DNA of 64,000 nt from Globisporangium splendens (GCA_006386115.1 VFIW01000131.1:1-64000); one strand, 5' to 3'; shown: positions 1-9,648, numbered from the stretch's first letter. Program-made: numbers and translations. Notes: a model not told the origin generated them from the sequence alone.

Positions 1-196
1 TCTTGAAGACTCTCCACTTGATTGTGAAGGAGGGCAAACAGCTCATCGCTTTGAGAGATTGCTTCGTCGGAGGTAAGCGCTGAACATCGAAGGGACTCCT
101 CTTCACAGCTTCCAGCAACGAGAAGGCGCGAGTATACTCCTTGCGGAGTACCTCAAGAGCCGTCCCTGCCTCTTCCACAGAGCGCAGTAGACGTTC

Positions 197-697
197 GTGA
201 TGCATTTCAATGAGCCTTCTCAGCCCTTTCGGAGTCGCTCAAGTCCGCCCTGGACTTGCTCGAACCGTTGCTCGAAAAGGGACTCCAAAGCCAGTACTGA
301 GCGGGACCAAAGGTCAGCGAGTCGATCCGCGACTCCTGCTCCTTCACTTGGTCCTCGAGGCTCTCGCACCGATCCGAAAGGATCGCATCGCGAACTTCCA
401 GTGTCTCAATCTGAGCGCGATGAGCACTCTTCCACTTCCAGAGTCGCTCAATCGTTTTGGCGTTCAGCCCCACCCCCATTGATAGACTCTCAGGGAGATC
501 ATCGCTGGGTGGTTGAGTCGATTGTTGATCACGAAGATCGACCGACTCATCGTCGAGGAAAGAAGCAGTTGAACCATCAACGCTTCTACAGAGTCCGGTG
601 GCGTGGCTATCCACCGAGCTCGGATACGTGGGAACCCCGTCAGACATTGGAGTCTGATGTTCCCGACGTGGTCCGCAGCTATGAGAACTGCTTGTAG
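197..697 (+). CDS. Chromodomain-containing C-terminus of retroelement polyprotein (partial)
   Basis: Only the last about 60 of 166 residues are recognisable. They form a chromodomain with the aromatic and charged pattern WVVESI ... FYRVRWRGYP ... DTWEP, then DVPDVV and a final Y. Chromodomains at the C-terminus of Ty3/gypsy integrases bind modified chromatin and bias integration. The segment before it is Ser/Pro/Arg-rich and not recognisable as integrase, and a stop lies in this frame at about 56-58, so the upstream join to pol is broken or diverged. The start given is only the first ATG after that stop. The host element's purine tract and LTR follow about 400 bp downstream, which fits. Alternative: an independent chromodomain exon, less likely. 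Confidence 0.6.
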   Translation: MMHFNEPSQPFRSRSSPPWTCSNRCSKRDSKASTERDQRSASRSATPAPSLGPRGSRTDPKGSHRELPVSQSERDEHSSTSRVAQSFWRSAPPPLIDSQGDHRWVVESIVDHEDRPTHRRGKKQLNHQRFYRVRWRGYPPSSDTWEPRQTLESDVPDVVRSYENCL

Positions 698-1139
698 CGT
701 CGCCAGGGGCGACACTACGACGACCAGAGCTAGGATTCGCTCTGTCGTCAGCGGGAGTTCTTCTTTGGGCACGAGCATTGCCACGACGAAGAAGACGCTC
801 CATCTTGTTCTCGTTCTCAAGACGAACAAATGTTCGCCATGAGTCTCTCTGGGCTGCGATGTGTTGGTTCGGATCATCGCGATCGTTGATCCGATGCCAA
901 CTGAAGAACCGCTCCTTGTAGAACTCGAGCTCCCCCTTCTTCTTCAGAATGGGAGAAATGTCGAAGAGTTCTGGAGCTGTCTGCGGTCGCTTGGACGACG
1001 GACGTTCTTCTCGGTTCACTTGGTCACTTGGTCGCTTCATTGCCAATTGGAAAGTGAACTGCTCCGAAAGGTCTGCAAAAGTACGCAAGGTACTTTTGGC
1101 TTTAAGGAGGGGATGATGTAATGGGCTATACCTAGCCAT
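207..1139 (-). CDS. Antisense ORF of the LTR element, coiled-coil protein (310 aa, probably longer)
   Basis: A 310-residue frame starts 22 bp inside the 3' LTR on the opposite strand and runs back through the element's 3' region. The N-terminal third is charged and compositionally protein-like (motifs FYKERFFSWHRIND and RTFVRLENENKMERLLRR). The middle is Ser/Asp-rich linker, exactly antisense to the chromodomain. The C-terminal part has heptad character (IETLEVRDAIL ... SLEDQVKEQ). After the stop at 207-209, another minus frame continues to the window edge with further heptad-like sequence (MHHERLLRSVEEAG), so the gene is probably longer and frameshifted. I recognise no family. Antisense ORFs are known in some plant Ty3/gypsy elements (Grande, Ogre/Tat); here a role is inference only. 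Confidence 0.45.
   Translation of the reverse strand: MARYSPLHHPLLKAKSTLRTFADLSEQFTFQLAMKRPSDQVNREERPSSKRPQTAPELFDISPILKKKGELEFYKERFFSWHRINDRDDPNQHIAAQRDSWRTFVRLENENKMERLLRRGNARAQRRTPADDRANPSSGRRSVAPGDATSSSHSCGPRREHQTPMSDGVPTYPSSVDSHATGLCRSVDGSTASFLDDESVDLRDQQSTQPPSDDLPESLSMGVGLNAKTIERLWKWKSAHRAQIETLEVRDAILSDRCESLEDQVKEQESRIDSLTFGPAQYWLWSPFSSNGSSKSRADLSDSERAEKAH
1104..1113 (+). other. Polypurine tract of the LTR element
   Basis: A ten-base all-purine run (AAGGAGGGGA) lies three bases before the TG that opens the LTR. This is the usual priming site for plus-strand DNA synthesis in LTR retrotransposons. Confidence 0.6.
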
Positions 1140-1253
1140 TACATGAAGGTGGATCTGTTCCCAGATTTAGTGTGCCACACACCACCTTCAGTGTGCATTG
1201 TGGAGAGACAAACAACAAAGGGATTACGGTACGACAGTCCCCACATGCACATG

Positions 1254-1274
1254 TGACGTCATGGGATGACGTCA
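1254..1274. promoter_or_regulatory. Paired CRE/bZIP-type palindromes in the LTR
   Basis: Two perfect copies of TGACGTCA lie at 1254-1261 and 1267-1274, 13 bp start to start. This octamer is the classic binding site of bZIP (CREB/ATF-like) factors. Their place upstream of the TATA-like run fits a U3 enhancer. Binding is inference. Confidence 0.5.
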
Positions 1275-1285
1275 CGAGCGCTCCC

Positions 1286-1371
1286 TGTGCTGATCAGTGC
1301 AGAATGTTGTTCACATGTACTAATCAGTACAGAGTGATGGCATCCATGTACTAATCAAGTACTGAGTGATG
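1286..1371. repeat. Imperfect short dyad repeats in the LTR U3
   Basis: Three related units each carry a small dyad: TGCTGATCAGTGC, then GTACTAATCAGTAC at 1317-1330, then GTACTAATCAAGTAC at 1348-1362. The last two are followed by related AGAGTGATGG/TGAGTGATGG sequences. They look like a degenerate tandem array of a regulatory element. Confidence 0.45.
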
Positions 1372-1767
1372 GTTCCTACTTGGGAAACTGCACTGGTGAT
1401 GAGACCAACGTGTCTCTGCCACCTAAAGTGAGTGGCTGTAGCCAATCACTTTGCAGGGAATTTTCCACGGGACTTCAAGTTCAAGCTTCTCGAAGATCTC
1501 GTGGGTTCAACCTCAGTGTACCCAAGGTTTTATATATCAGATTCATAGGTTTTATTGTGCATGTTTAGGTTTTAGTTATAAAACCTCTAGGAGCCCTTGG
1601 GGTTCATTTACAAGTAGCGACAGGAACCATAAGCATTTTAATTCAGTTGCAAATTTTCTCTCAAGCCCTCAAGTCGTTCTTCTCTCCCTCCAAGTCGGGA
1701 TTGCTTCCTCGTCGCACAAGCGTGTGTGCCGTGTTTTGGGGACTGTTGTGAACAGCGCCCCATTACA

Positions 1768-3578
1768 TGGTTGAAGACGATGATTTTGTCGAGTGCATTC
1801 AGTACATCACCGAGGATTTTGGCCAAGTGAAAGTGAAGATACCCAAGCGCACCCAGCTACGCAAAGAAATTGTCAACATTGCTGTCGACCTACGCCAACA
1901 CCTTAGGGACGCGATTCGCAAAGGTTGCGACTACTACTCTATGACGAGTGACATCTGGACAGCAAGGAGCGTGCACAGCTACATCTCACTCACTCTCCAC
2001 TACGTGGATGAAAACTTCTCGCCAAAGAGCTGGACGCTCGAAGTAGAGGAACTTCCTGGAATCCATGATGGTGAAGCCATTTCACGCGCCATTGATGGTA
2101 TTATGCGCAGGTGGGAGCTTCCCCCAATCCGTTGTACCAAACTACTTCGTGATGGAGCATCGAACGCGGTGCTGGCTGGGGACCTGTAAGGTGTCGACCA
2201 CATGTCATGTGTTGCACACTCAATCCACCTCGTCGTGTCAGGGGCGTTAATCAAGAAGAAGAAATCATACCCACCCGCGGAAGCTCCAGCATGGGCTGCC
2301 ATCATCGCAACTGAAGGTGATGCGATCAAAAATGAAAACGAAGAAGATGATGAGTTGTCTGCTGAGGATCGCGTGATAATGGAGGATATTCGAGACCTCG
2401 CAATTGGTGAATTAGACGACTATCTGGACGCGACTTTGTCGAGTCTTGAACGCAGTCCACTGGACAGTGTTCGCGAAATTGTCCAGAGGTTTCGGTCACT
2501 GGCGACTTACTTCCGCAGGTCACCGAAGGCGAGAGATCGACTTGTGATGATTCAACGTGAAGTACTAAAAACCCCACCGCAACAGGTTGTCAATATCAAG
2601 GTTGATTGCCCCACGCGCTGGAATAGCTGTTGGGACATGCTTCAGCGGTTTATCAAGCTTCAACCGGCGATAAGCAAATTCTTCGCATATTTGGCTTCCG
2701 ATTCTGGCCTCAAAGAGTTCAACGATGTACGAAACAAAATTGTACGCCCCAAAGATGCCGATTGGTTAGCAATAAAGTGACTTTGGACGTTATTGGCTCC
2801 TTTTGCGGCGGCGAGTACACTGCTCAGTGGCCAAGACTACCCCACCTTCCCGCTTGTCATACCGTGTCTCTGTGCAATTCGAACACAACTCCAGAAACGA
2901 AATTTGTTCGCCAATGAAGCGGCATCCGCTGGTGGCGAGTCGTACGTCGAGCAAACCGTTTTGCTAATGCAGGAGTGTCGCAATCGTGTGCTTGAATTAT
3001 TCAACAAACGCTTTGCTAACCTCAACCAAAGTGAATTGCTCTGGGTTTCGTTCTTAGACCCAAGGGTGGCGAAGAATATGAAACATCTTAATGACACCAC
3101 CAGATCTCTCGCAAAACAAAAGCTCGTCAACGGTGCTGTTGTGCTCGCGCAAGAGGAGGAACAACAACAACCTGTTTCTGACCGAAGGACTCAACGAATT
3201 TTGTTGTCGCCGATTCCGATGCCTCAAGAAGCCGACGACTTCATGAATGAATTTGTGTTTGGTTCCGACGAGCTGCTCCATAGTAACACGACACCATTGG
3301 AAGTTGCGTGTGATTTAGAACTCAAGAACTATTTGAAGGACATTGCACCAGTCAAAAAGACCGACGATCCTTATGCGTGGTGGAAGAAGAATCATTCCAA
3401 GTACCCTTTTCTGAGTAAATTGGCGAGGAAGTGGATGGGAGCAGTCGCAACGAGTGTCCCGTCGGAGAGGGCATTTTCCACGAGCGGCAACGTCGTTACA
3501 GTGAAGCGAAGCTCGCTGTCACCAGAGTTGGTGAGGGATATCGTTTTCATTTCGGAGAACTGTAAAAATAGAAAATGA
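1768..3578 (+). pseudogene. hAT-family transposase pseudogene, 5' truncated
   Basis: A single reading frame covers the whole span but carries in-frame stops at 2187-2189 and 2778-2780. Family marks are visible in order: the pre-catalytic motif YYSMTSDIWTA, a region ending in CVAHSIHLVV, then CPTRWNSCWDML, and a C-terminal hAT dimerisation domain with ATSVPSERAFSTSGN near the end. hAT transposases cut and paste DNA through an RNase H-like DDE fold. The zinc-finger BED region and early catalytic part are missing because an LTR element occupies the sequence to the left. The two stops and the truncation make it inactive. Confidence 0.85.
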
Positions 3579-4932
3579 CACCTGTGCGACTTCAACTCTA
3601 ATTCTGTAAGTACATGCAAATTTTAAGGTTGGCTTTGAAGAGTTCGATTGTTTGCACTGCTTGCCACAACGAGAGTGGGGCAAACAGTGTCCATTTAAGA
3701 TGCCGGTAAACAAATCGCCACGGACGATCAGATTCTTTTGCTCTTCAAACACAATGTAAATAATGTCAAGCTGGCCATGGATCACTGCTAGAGTGTCATT
3801 TGCTCAATTCTCTACGATGGCCAAAAAGACGAAAAAAGTTTTAATACCACAGAAATAATGATAAACAACTTACTTTGATCATGATATGCACGTCGCGGAG
3901 CTCAAAGTTTTTCCCCCGCATGTAACCTACCGCCATCATGTCTTACAACACAACGGACAGCTAATCTCTCGTGAGCGGCAAGGACACATCGTTATCCACA
4001 AACCAATAATAACAAAGCAATCACCTTCATCACCAAAAACTCAGAAATGACATTCTCTCACACGTATCCGCTCGTTGACATCGATTTCAATAGAAGCAAT
4101 CATTCGCTTCCCTTAAGTGGCTCGTTCAAATTCACGGATGCCTCTGAAAACTGTATTGATCCGTGTGCTCCGATTCTGGATCGTTCTTGAACATATTAAG
4201 GAGCTCAAGAGTCTTAATCGGCGAGTTACTGAACGCGAGCGATAAAACCAATTGATTATGATGCGGACATGAAGCACAAATTAACCCGTCTGGAGTATTT
4301 ACTGTTCCTGATTCAGTCATGGCGATTAGTGATCGCTCGACAGCAACTAAGAGATAGCATTGTGGCCACGTGCAGTTTGGAAATCGCCAGTGTCAGTGGC
4401 AAATTTCTGTTTCTTCACGATCACCACCTTGTTAGCCGTGTTACCTGCTCTCACCCCTCCGACTGGTGCAAAAACATCTTGCCTGTCGTCTCGAACGCTT
4501 CAATTACCAACATCTAGATCATGTCCCGCACTCACACAATCATTTTTTCGGTCGTCACGGCAATTTTGTTCTTTTCTCAGTGATCGATAGAGACTCGAGC
4601 AGGTGCACGATGATTCGACCGACTTAGTCGCGGCCACCTTCGTCATTGGAAGCCCTTGCAAGGTGGTGATGTCAATGGTGCATACTTGGACGATGGTTGC
4701 AATGGTCAGATCATCGGACAACGATGCTCAGAAGCTAGAATGGCTTTTCGTATCACCGTTTCTCCTTCTCGTCATTGTCTGATGTACTCCACACCAATTC
4801 CCACTGCTTACATTTTTCCAGTTTAAAGTTGAGAGGGAGTTGTGAGGTAGTTGAGGGTCAGTTCAGAGTGTGCAAAAAATTATCTAAACGTTAAGAAGTT
4901 AAGTGTGGTTAATCTTAACGTTGCCACCTCTA
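3579..4932 (+). mobile_element. Noncoding 3' region and putative terminal inverted repeat of the hAT element
   Basis: No convincing coding frame is present. The last about 80 bp contain repeated GTTAA/TTAAC words (around 4887-4922), like hAT subterminal repeats. The run TTGCCACCTCTA ends at 4932; its reverse complement TAGAGGTGGCAA resembles hAT terminal inverted repeats. The matching 5' end is not in the window, so the boundary is an inference from these words and from the start of host-like sequence beyond it. Confidence 0.45.
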
Positions 4933-5117
4933 ATTGAAAGTAGTGTACTGAACCAAGACAGTCATGATCCAGTACCACTGGAATAAATGACTCATCCTCT
5001 GCCTTTACATGACCACTGTTTCAGTTACGAACCACATGCTCACACTGTGTTCTGTTACAAACAGCAATGATTAGCACCACCAACCTCTTTCTCAAACTTT
5101 CACAAACCTCGTGCGCA

Positions 5118-7190
5118 ATGCTGACGATGGAGCGCCGCATGTGGCAGCGCGCCGCGAAGCAGCAGCTCCAGCGCGCGGCCCGCGCCAGTGCTCCACTGTC
5201 ACAACGAGGAGCACCGCGTACACTGCTGCTGTCCTCACTGCGCGCAGCGGCGTCCTGCGACCGCCAGGCGATGGCGTTTGCGACGCGGGGAGCAAAGAAA
5301 CCCGCCGTGTCATTCGAGATCGCCGAAGCGTTTGACGGCTTGGACGATGAGGACGACGACGATAGCGACAATGAATCGACTGGGGATGGCAGGGACAGTG
5401 TGGAAGGCGACGGCACCAAGAAACTCTCGAAGGAGTTTCTGCTCGCGATGGAGAAGAAGAAGACGTGGATGCAGCGCCTCGCCCAGGAGCGCAAGTTTGA
5501 CCACATCGTCAAGACCATCTACGACTGCTACGCACCGCTGTATGCGCACCAGTCGAAGCTCGTGGGCGTCATGTCGTCGTTGACAAAGTACTTTGACGAG
5601 AAGCGCGTCGAGACCAAGTACCAGCCGCGGCTGTTCAATGATACGCTCACCAAGATCACGGAGCAGGAGGCGCTGGCGCTGCTCGTGATCGCCAAGCAGG
5701 GGCCGCTCGCCGTCGCGATCTTCGAGCATCGACGCAAACTGGCGAAGAAGCTCGGCGCGCCGATCATTGTGCCTGGAGACAACGTCATGGACGACACCGC
5801 AGTGGACCTGGCGAGCCACTTCCGGTCGTTCTACTCGTGGGGAATGAGCGCGTACAGCTTGGCCAACAACCACGACAAGATCTTTGCACTCTACGACGAA
5901 GCGCTCGCGGCGCAAGTGTACCCGACAGTCAACATGAACGCGTCGTACCTCAAGTCGCTGATCTCGAAGCGCCGATTCGACGACGTGTTCACGTTCTACA
6001 ACGACGTGCAAAAGCAGAATCGCCCGACGAACGTGTTTTTCTACCGTCAGATGCTGTTCTTTGCCAACATCACGAAGAACGCCGGGCTGTTGCTGCAGCT
6101 GCTTGAGGATATGAAGATCAAGGGCTTCAAGCTGCGCGCCGATGACTACCTGAACGCGATCAAGACCTTCGACGATCGCTACTACCTCAAGCTCATGAAG
6201 TCCTCTAAAGGCGACAACGAACAAGAAAAGCTCGCGACGCCGACCGACACCTACGCGACGTGCGTGCAGCGCATCAACGACCAAGAGGACCATCCTGAGG
6301 TGTACCAGGAACTAGACGATGCTGCCCACTCGGTCGTGACGCTCTTTGAAGAAATGGTCGACGAAGAGCGGATCACGCCCACGAGCGAACAGTTTTTCCC
6401 TCGCGCGATTGCGGCGGCTGTGTACGTCGGAGAGTTTGAGAAAGCGATTCACTTTTTAGAGCTGCACGGCAAACACTGCACGACCCCACTGCACTACGCC
6501 GGTGTGCGCATGGCCGTGAACGCCTACTTGTTGCTGGATCAACCAGAGAAAGCGTGGACGCTCGTTCGCGAGGCGTTCCCGAAACTCGGTCAGCGGGAAT
6601 TCACGCACGTCGCCAACATCATAGAGTACCTGTGCATCAAAAACAACACCAGCGCGCTCGTGACATTGCTGCAGGACGCCAAGCAACTGCAGATCCTGCC
6701 GTATTTCTCCAACCAGACCGTCAAGATCCTGCTGCCGGCGCTGATTCGCAACGTGGACACGCTGTCGGATGAGCAGCTCTGGACGCTGGTGGGCGAGTAC
6801 GAGCCAGTGTTCCACGTTCGCTCGAAGCCGTACGCGTTTTCTCAGTTCCTGAACGAATGCGTGTTCCGCAAGCGCCTCGTGGCTGCGAAGCTCACTCTTG
6901 AGCATCGCGACGGTAAGCGTGTGGGCGCGGTCAAAGGCCGTTTGGGCGTGCGACTCATGAAGGCGTTCTCGGAAGTCGACGATATTGAGTTTTTGCCCGC
7001 TATCTTCGACGGCGTCAACTTGAAGACCGCCAAGCAGGAGGACGTGCTCGAGATCTGCTGTGGTGCCATCCGCGCCTACGCGCAACTCGGACGCGCTCAG
7101 GAGTGCAGGAGCGTCTACAAGACGCACTTGAAGCCCTTCGTCAAGGTCAGTGAGCTCCCGAGTGATGTCCAAGCTGCACTTTCGCAATAG
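5118..7190 (+). CDS. PPR-like, probably mitochondrial RNA-binding protein (paralogue 1)
   Basis: The protein is 690 aa from the chosen ATG; an upstream in-frame ATG at 5067 would add 17 residues. The N-terminus is Arg/Ala-rich without acidic residues for about 60 residues, typical of a mitochondrial presequence, followed by an acidic stretch (DDEDDDDSDNES). From about residue 235 come roughly 35-residue helical-hairpin units (HFRSFYSWGMSAYSLANNH, VNMNASYLKSLISKRRFDD, VFFYRQMLFFANITKN), the pattern of pentatricopeptide repeats, with more units near residues 400-520. PPR proteins bind organellar transcripts. It is colinear along its length with the next gene (7519-9648), so the two are a tandem duplication. 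No introns are needed. The exact RNA target is unknown. Confidence 0.75.
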   Translation: MLTMERRMWQRAAKQQLQRAARASAPLSQRGAPRTLLLSSLRAAASCDRQAMAFATRGAKKPAVSFEIAEAFDGLDDEDDDDSDNESTGDGRDSVEGDGTKKLSKEFLLAMEKKKTWMQRLAQERKFDHIVKTIYDCYAPLYAHQSKLVGVMSSLTKYFDEKRVETKYQPRLFNDTLTKITEQEALALLVIAKQGPLAVAIFEHRRKLAKKLGAPIIVPGDNVMDDTAVDLASHFRSFYSWGMSAYSLANNHDKIFALYDEALAAQVYPTVNMNASYLKSLISKRRFDDVFTFYNDVQKQNRPTNVFFYRQMLFFANITKNAGLLLQLLEDMKIKGFKLRADDYLNAIKTFDDRYYLKLMKSSKGDNEQEKLATPTDTYATCVQRINDQEDHPEVYQELDDAAHSVVTLFEEMVDEERITPTSEQFFPRAIAAAVYVGEFEKAIHFLELHGKHCTTPLHYAGVRMAVNAYLLLDQPEKAWTLVREAFPKLGQREFTHVANIIEYLCIKNNTSALVTLLQDAKQLQILPYFSNQTVKILLPALIRNVDTLSDEQLWTLVGEYEPVFHVRSKPYAFSQFLNECVFRKRLVAAKLTLEHRDGKRVGAVKGRLGVRLMKAFSEVDDIEFLPAIFDGVNLKTAKQEDVLEICCGAIRAYAQLGRAQECRSVYKTHLKPFVKVSELPSDVQAALSQ

Positions 7191-7442
7191 ATGAACAAAC
7201 CAACTTCTTGAAATGGAATACCCGTTTTTGTCGGTAAATAACATATGCATCCACGTTTCGGTCGAGTTTGATTAGCAACTTTATTGAATAATTGCCAAAG
7301 CTCTACTTTTCTCAGCAAACTGCCATCTGAAAGTGGTTAATCATGCTTGATTTAGCAATGTGACTGGTCAATGTCCAAGAGCTCAATACTGAACTTGATT
7401 GGCAGTAATTTGGTACTCAACAGTTGCTAAAACTTTCATGGA

Positions 7443-7456
7443 CTCACTTTTCCAGT
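7443..7456 (+). promoter_or_regulatory. Inr-like oomycete core promoter for the second PPR-like gene
   Basis: CTCACTTTTCC fits the oomycete initiator consensus (TCAYTTT, pyrimidine-rich flank) and lies about 70 bp upstream of the ATG at 7519. Confidence 0.35.
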
Positions 7457-7518
7457 TAGCAACTCGGTGAGCCACTCTGCGAACGCACACCTTTGCGTCC
7501 AACAACGAGCGGCTCCGA

Positions 7519-9648
7519 ATGGTGCACATCGTGGCGCACTTGCGGCCGCTGCTGCGGCTGCGCGCGGCGCTGCCGCTCCCATCGTCTGAAGCTTCACTTG
7601 CAGGTCGCAGTGCTGCTGCTTCGCTGCGCGCCAGTGCATCTGGGGCGATCACTGCGGCGTATTCAACGCAGCACAAGCCATCGGCACCGACAGCAACTTC
7701 GAAGCCCAAGTTCGGCAGCAGCAAGCTGGACCTGCGCTTCCAGCGCGACCATGAGCGCAAGCAGCATCAGCAGCGCTTCCAGAGCCAGATGAGCAAGACG
7801 CAGCGCTGGATGGAGCACCGCGCGGCCGCCGGCGACTTCATCGCGATCGTCCAGAGCATTGCCGACTGCTACGAACCGCTCTTCCGCAAGCACCCGGCGC
7901 TCGCGGACGCCACGTGCTTATTGAATGCGCTGCTCAATAACAGTGCAGCGGCATCAAGTGGCGATGATGAAGACACGATAGACGACGATGAGGACGATGA
8001 GGACGACGAGGTTGCTGAGACCACGACGACGACGCGCGGTCCAAAGCCCCGGTACCAGGACGGTCGCACTAAGATGATGGAACAGCTCGCGATGGAGCTT
8101 TTGTTCAAGGGCGGACGGTCGGATCTGGCTGTCGCGATCTACGAGAACCGCCGGTCGGTCGGCCAGACGATCGCCGACAGCGGGCTCGAGCTCAACAACC
8201 GCGAGCAGCGCATGGTGACAGAGCACTACCGGTCGTTCTTCTCCATGGCTGCGGGTGCATACGCGGCGCTCAACCAGCACGAGCAGGTCGTCCAGGTGTA
8301 CGAGGACGCGATCGAGGCGCAGCTGTGGCCGACCGTGTCGATGAACGTCAACTACGTGCGCGCGCTCACGACGCTGCGAAGGTTCGACGACGTGGACACG
8401 GCGTACCGCGTGATCAACGCCACCGACGGCTTCCAGAACATCTTCTTCTACCGCTGCATGCTCTTTTACACGAGCGTCTCGGGCAACACGAGCGTGCTGC
8501 TCGATGTGCTCACGAAGATGAAGGAGCAGCAGTTCGCACTGCGCGCCGTCGACTACCAGCATTGCATCCGCGCCTTCGACGGCTCGTTGCACAAAGCGAC
8601 CTCTACTTCGCCAAGTTCGTACTCAGACTACGCCCAAACGATGCATAGTGCCGGCACAAACGGCGACAGCAACGAGGATGAAGGAGACGCCGTAGAGGAC
8701 GAAAACGCCACTTTCTTGGACGAAGACGAAGAGAGCAGTGCGCACGCCGTGCTCTTCCTCTTCGACCAGATGTGCGCGTCCGAAGTCAAGATCACGGGTG
8801 AGATCGGCAAGACGCTCTATCCGCGCGTTCTCACGGCTGCCATCAAGCTACGCGACTTTGACCGCGTCGTGTCCATCGTCAACACGCGCCGTCAGAGTGG
8901 GAACACGCCACTGGGCGAGGACGGACTCCAGCTCGCCGTCGCGGGATTTCTTCTGGGCGATCGTCCAGATGAAGCCTGGCAGCTTGTGACTCAAGAATAC
9001 GAACACACGAGTCCGCGTCCACGTTCACACGCCATCGTTGTGGCCAACCTGCTCGAGTATCTGTGTCTCAAGAAGCGCGTGGCGCTCATTCTCGAGATCC
9101 TCGGCGACCTGAAGCGACGCAGTGCAGCGTACCACGGCATCGTCTCGAACGCCAACGCGCGCGCAGTCATCGATACGCTGTGCGCTGCTGATCCAGTGAT
9201 GATGGACGACGAAAAGCTGTTTGCCGCGATCTCAGAGTTCGATTTCGTGTTCCGCGTGCTCGACAAACCGTTCTGGTTCACGTACTTTTTGACCAGCTGC
9301 CACGCCCACGAGCGCTTGGACGCAGCGAAAGATGCCTTTCGAGCGCGCAATGCACAAGAAATTCCGACGATCCCGATTTCCCTCGCGCTCGCGCTCATGA
9401 GAAGCTACTCCGAAAAATCCGATTTCGAGTTCGTGCATCGCGTCTTCCAGAGTGTGAACCTCCAGAGCGAAAAACATTCGACAGTCGAGAAATGCGAGGC
9501 GTGCTATGCTGCGATGCGCGCGTGCACCCAGGTCGAGTGGCTTGGTGAGGACGAGAGCCGTCAGATTTACGCGTTGCATTTGCAGAAGCTCATTCCTGAC
9601 GAAAGCCAACTTCCAGAAGACATCAAGTCGCTCGTTACAGCCCCCTGA
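7519..9648 (+). CDS. PPR-like, probably mitochondrial RNA-binding protein (paralogue 2)
   Basis: 709 aa in one exon. An Arg-rich, acid-poor N-terminus (MVHIVAHLRPLLRLRAAL) suggests mitochondrial import. An acidic patch (DDEDDEDDE) lies near residues 155-170, after the conserved segment that ends ADCYEPLF. Helical repeats follow (HYRSFFSMAAGAYAALNQHEQ, VSMNVNYVRALTTLRRFDD, IFFYRCMLFYTSVSGN), matching units of the upstream neighbour one for one. The order of conserved blocks and the lengths of the pair (690 and 709 aa) are alike, but identity is moderate, so the duplication is old. A second acidic insert (EDEGDAVEDENA) at about residue 390 differs from the neighbour. Function is inferred from the repeat fold only. 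Confidence 0.75.
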   Translation: MVHIVAHLRPLLRLRAALPLPSSEASLAGRSAAASLRASASGAITAAYSTQHKPSAPTATSKPKFGSSKLDLRFQRDHERKQHQQRFQSQMSKTQRWMEHRAAAGDFIAIVQSIADCYEPLFRKHPALADATCLLNALLNNSAAASSGDDEDTIDDDEDDEDDEVAETTTTTRGPKPRYQDGRTKMMEQLAMELLFKGGRSDLAVAIYENRRSVGQTIADSGLELNNREQRMVTEHYRSFFSMAAGAYAALNQHEQVVQVYEDAIEAQLWPTVSMNVNYVRALTTLRRFDDVDTAYRVINATDGFQNIFFYRCMLFYTSVSGNTSVLLDVLTKMKEQQFALRAVDYQHCIRAFDGSLHKATSTSPSSYSDYAQTMHSAGTNGDSNEDEGDAVEDENATFLDEDEESSAHAVLFLFDQMCASEVKITGEIGKTLYPRVLTAAIKLRDFDRVVSIVNTRRQSGNTPLGEDGLQLAVAGFLLGDRPDEAWQLVTQEYEHTSPRPRSHAIVVANLLEYLCLKKRVALILEILGDLKRRSAAYHGIVSNANARAVIDTLCAADPVMMDDEKLFAAISEFDFVFRVLDKPFWFTYFLTSCHAHERLDAAKDAFRARNAQEIPTIPISLALALMRSYSEKSDFEFVHRVFQSVNLQSEKHSTVEKCEACYAAMRACTQVEWLGEDESRQIYALHLQKLIPDESQLPEDIKSLVTAP

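Larger units (their letters stand above)
1..1767 (+). mobile_element. 3' part of a Ty3/gypsy-like chromodomain LTR retrotransposon
   Basis: The region reads, left to right, as a chromodomain C-terminus (to 697), a purine-rich tract (about 1104-1113) and a 3' LTR (1117-1767). This is the order expected at the 3' end of a chromovirus-type Ty3/gypsy element on the plus strand. Protease, RT, RNase H, integrase core and the 5' LTR would lie left of the window and are not seen. The element abuts a hAT transposase reading frame at 1768 that lacks its N-terminal half, so it appears inserted into that older transposon. An antisense ORF (207-1139) overlaps the chromodomain region. Confidence 0.75.
1117..1767 (+). 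repeat. 3' LTR, 651 bp, of the Ty3/gypsy-like element
   Basis: It starts TGTAATGGG and ends CCCATTACA, a nine-base terminal inverted repeat with the canonical TG...CA ends. It is preceded by a purine tract. A TATA-like run (TATATAT) sits at about 1531-1537, and two palindromic CRE-type sites plus short dyad repeats lie in the presumed U3. The bases after the end belong to the hAT reading frame. The partner LTR is outside the window, so age and target-site duplication cannot be judged. Confidence 0.7.

Noticed and set aside
5310..6293. 327-codon minus frame
   Set aside because: It is a shadow of the GC-rich PPR-like gene on the plus strand; composition is Val/Arg/His/Leu-heavy with no motif.
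7954..8592. 212-codon minus frame
   Set aside because: Same kind of shadow opposite the second PPR-like gene.
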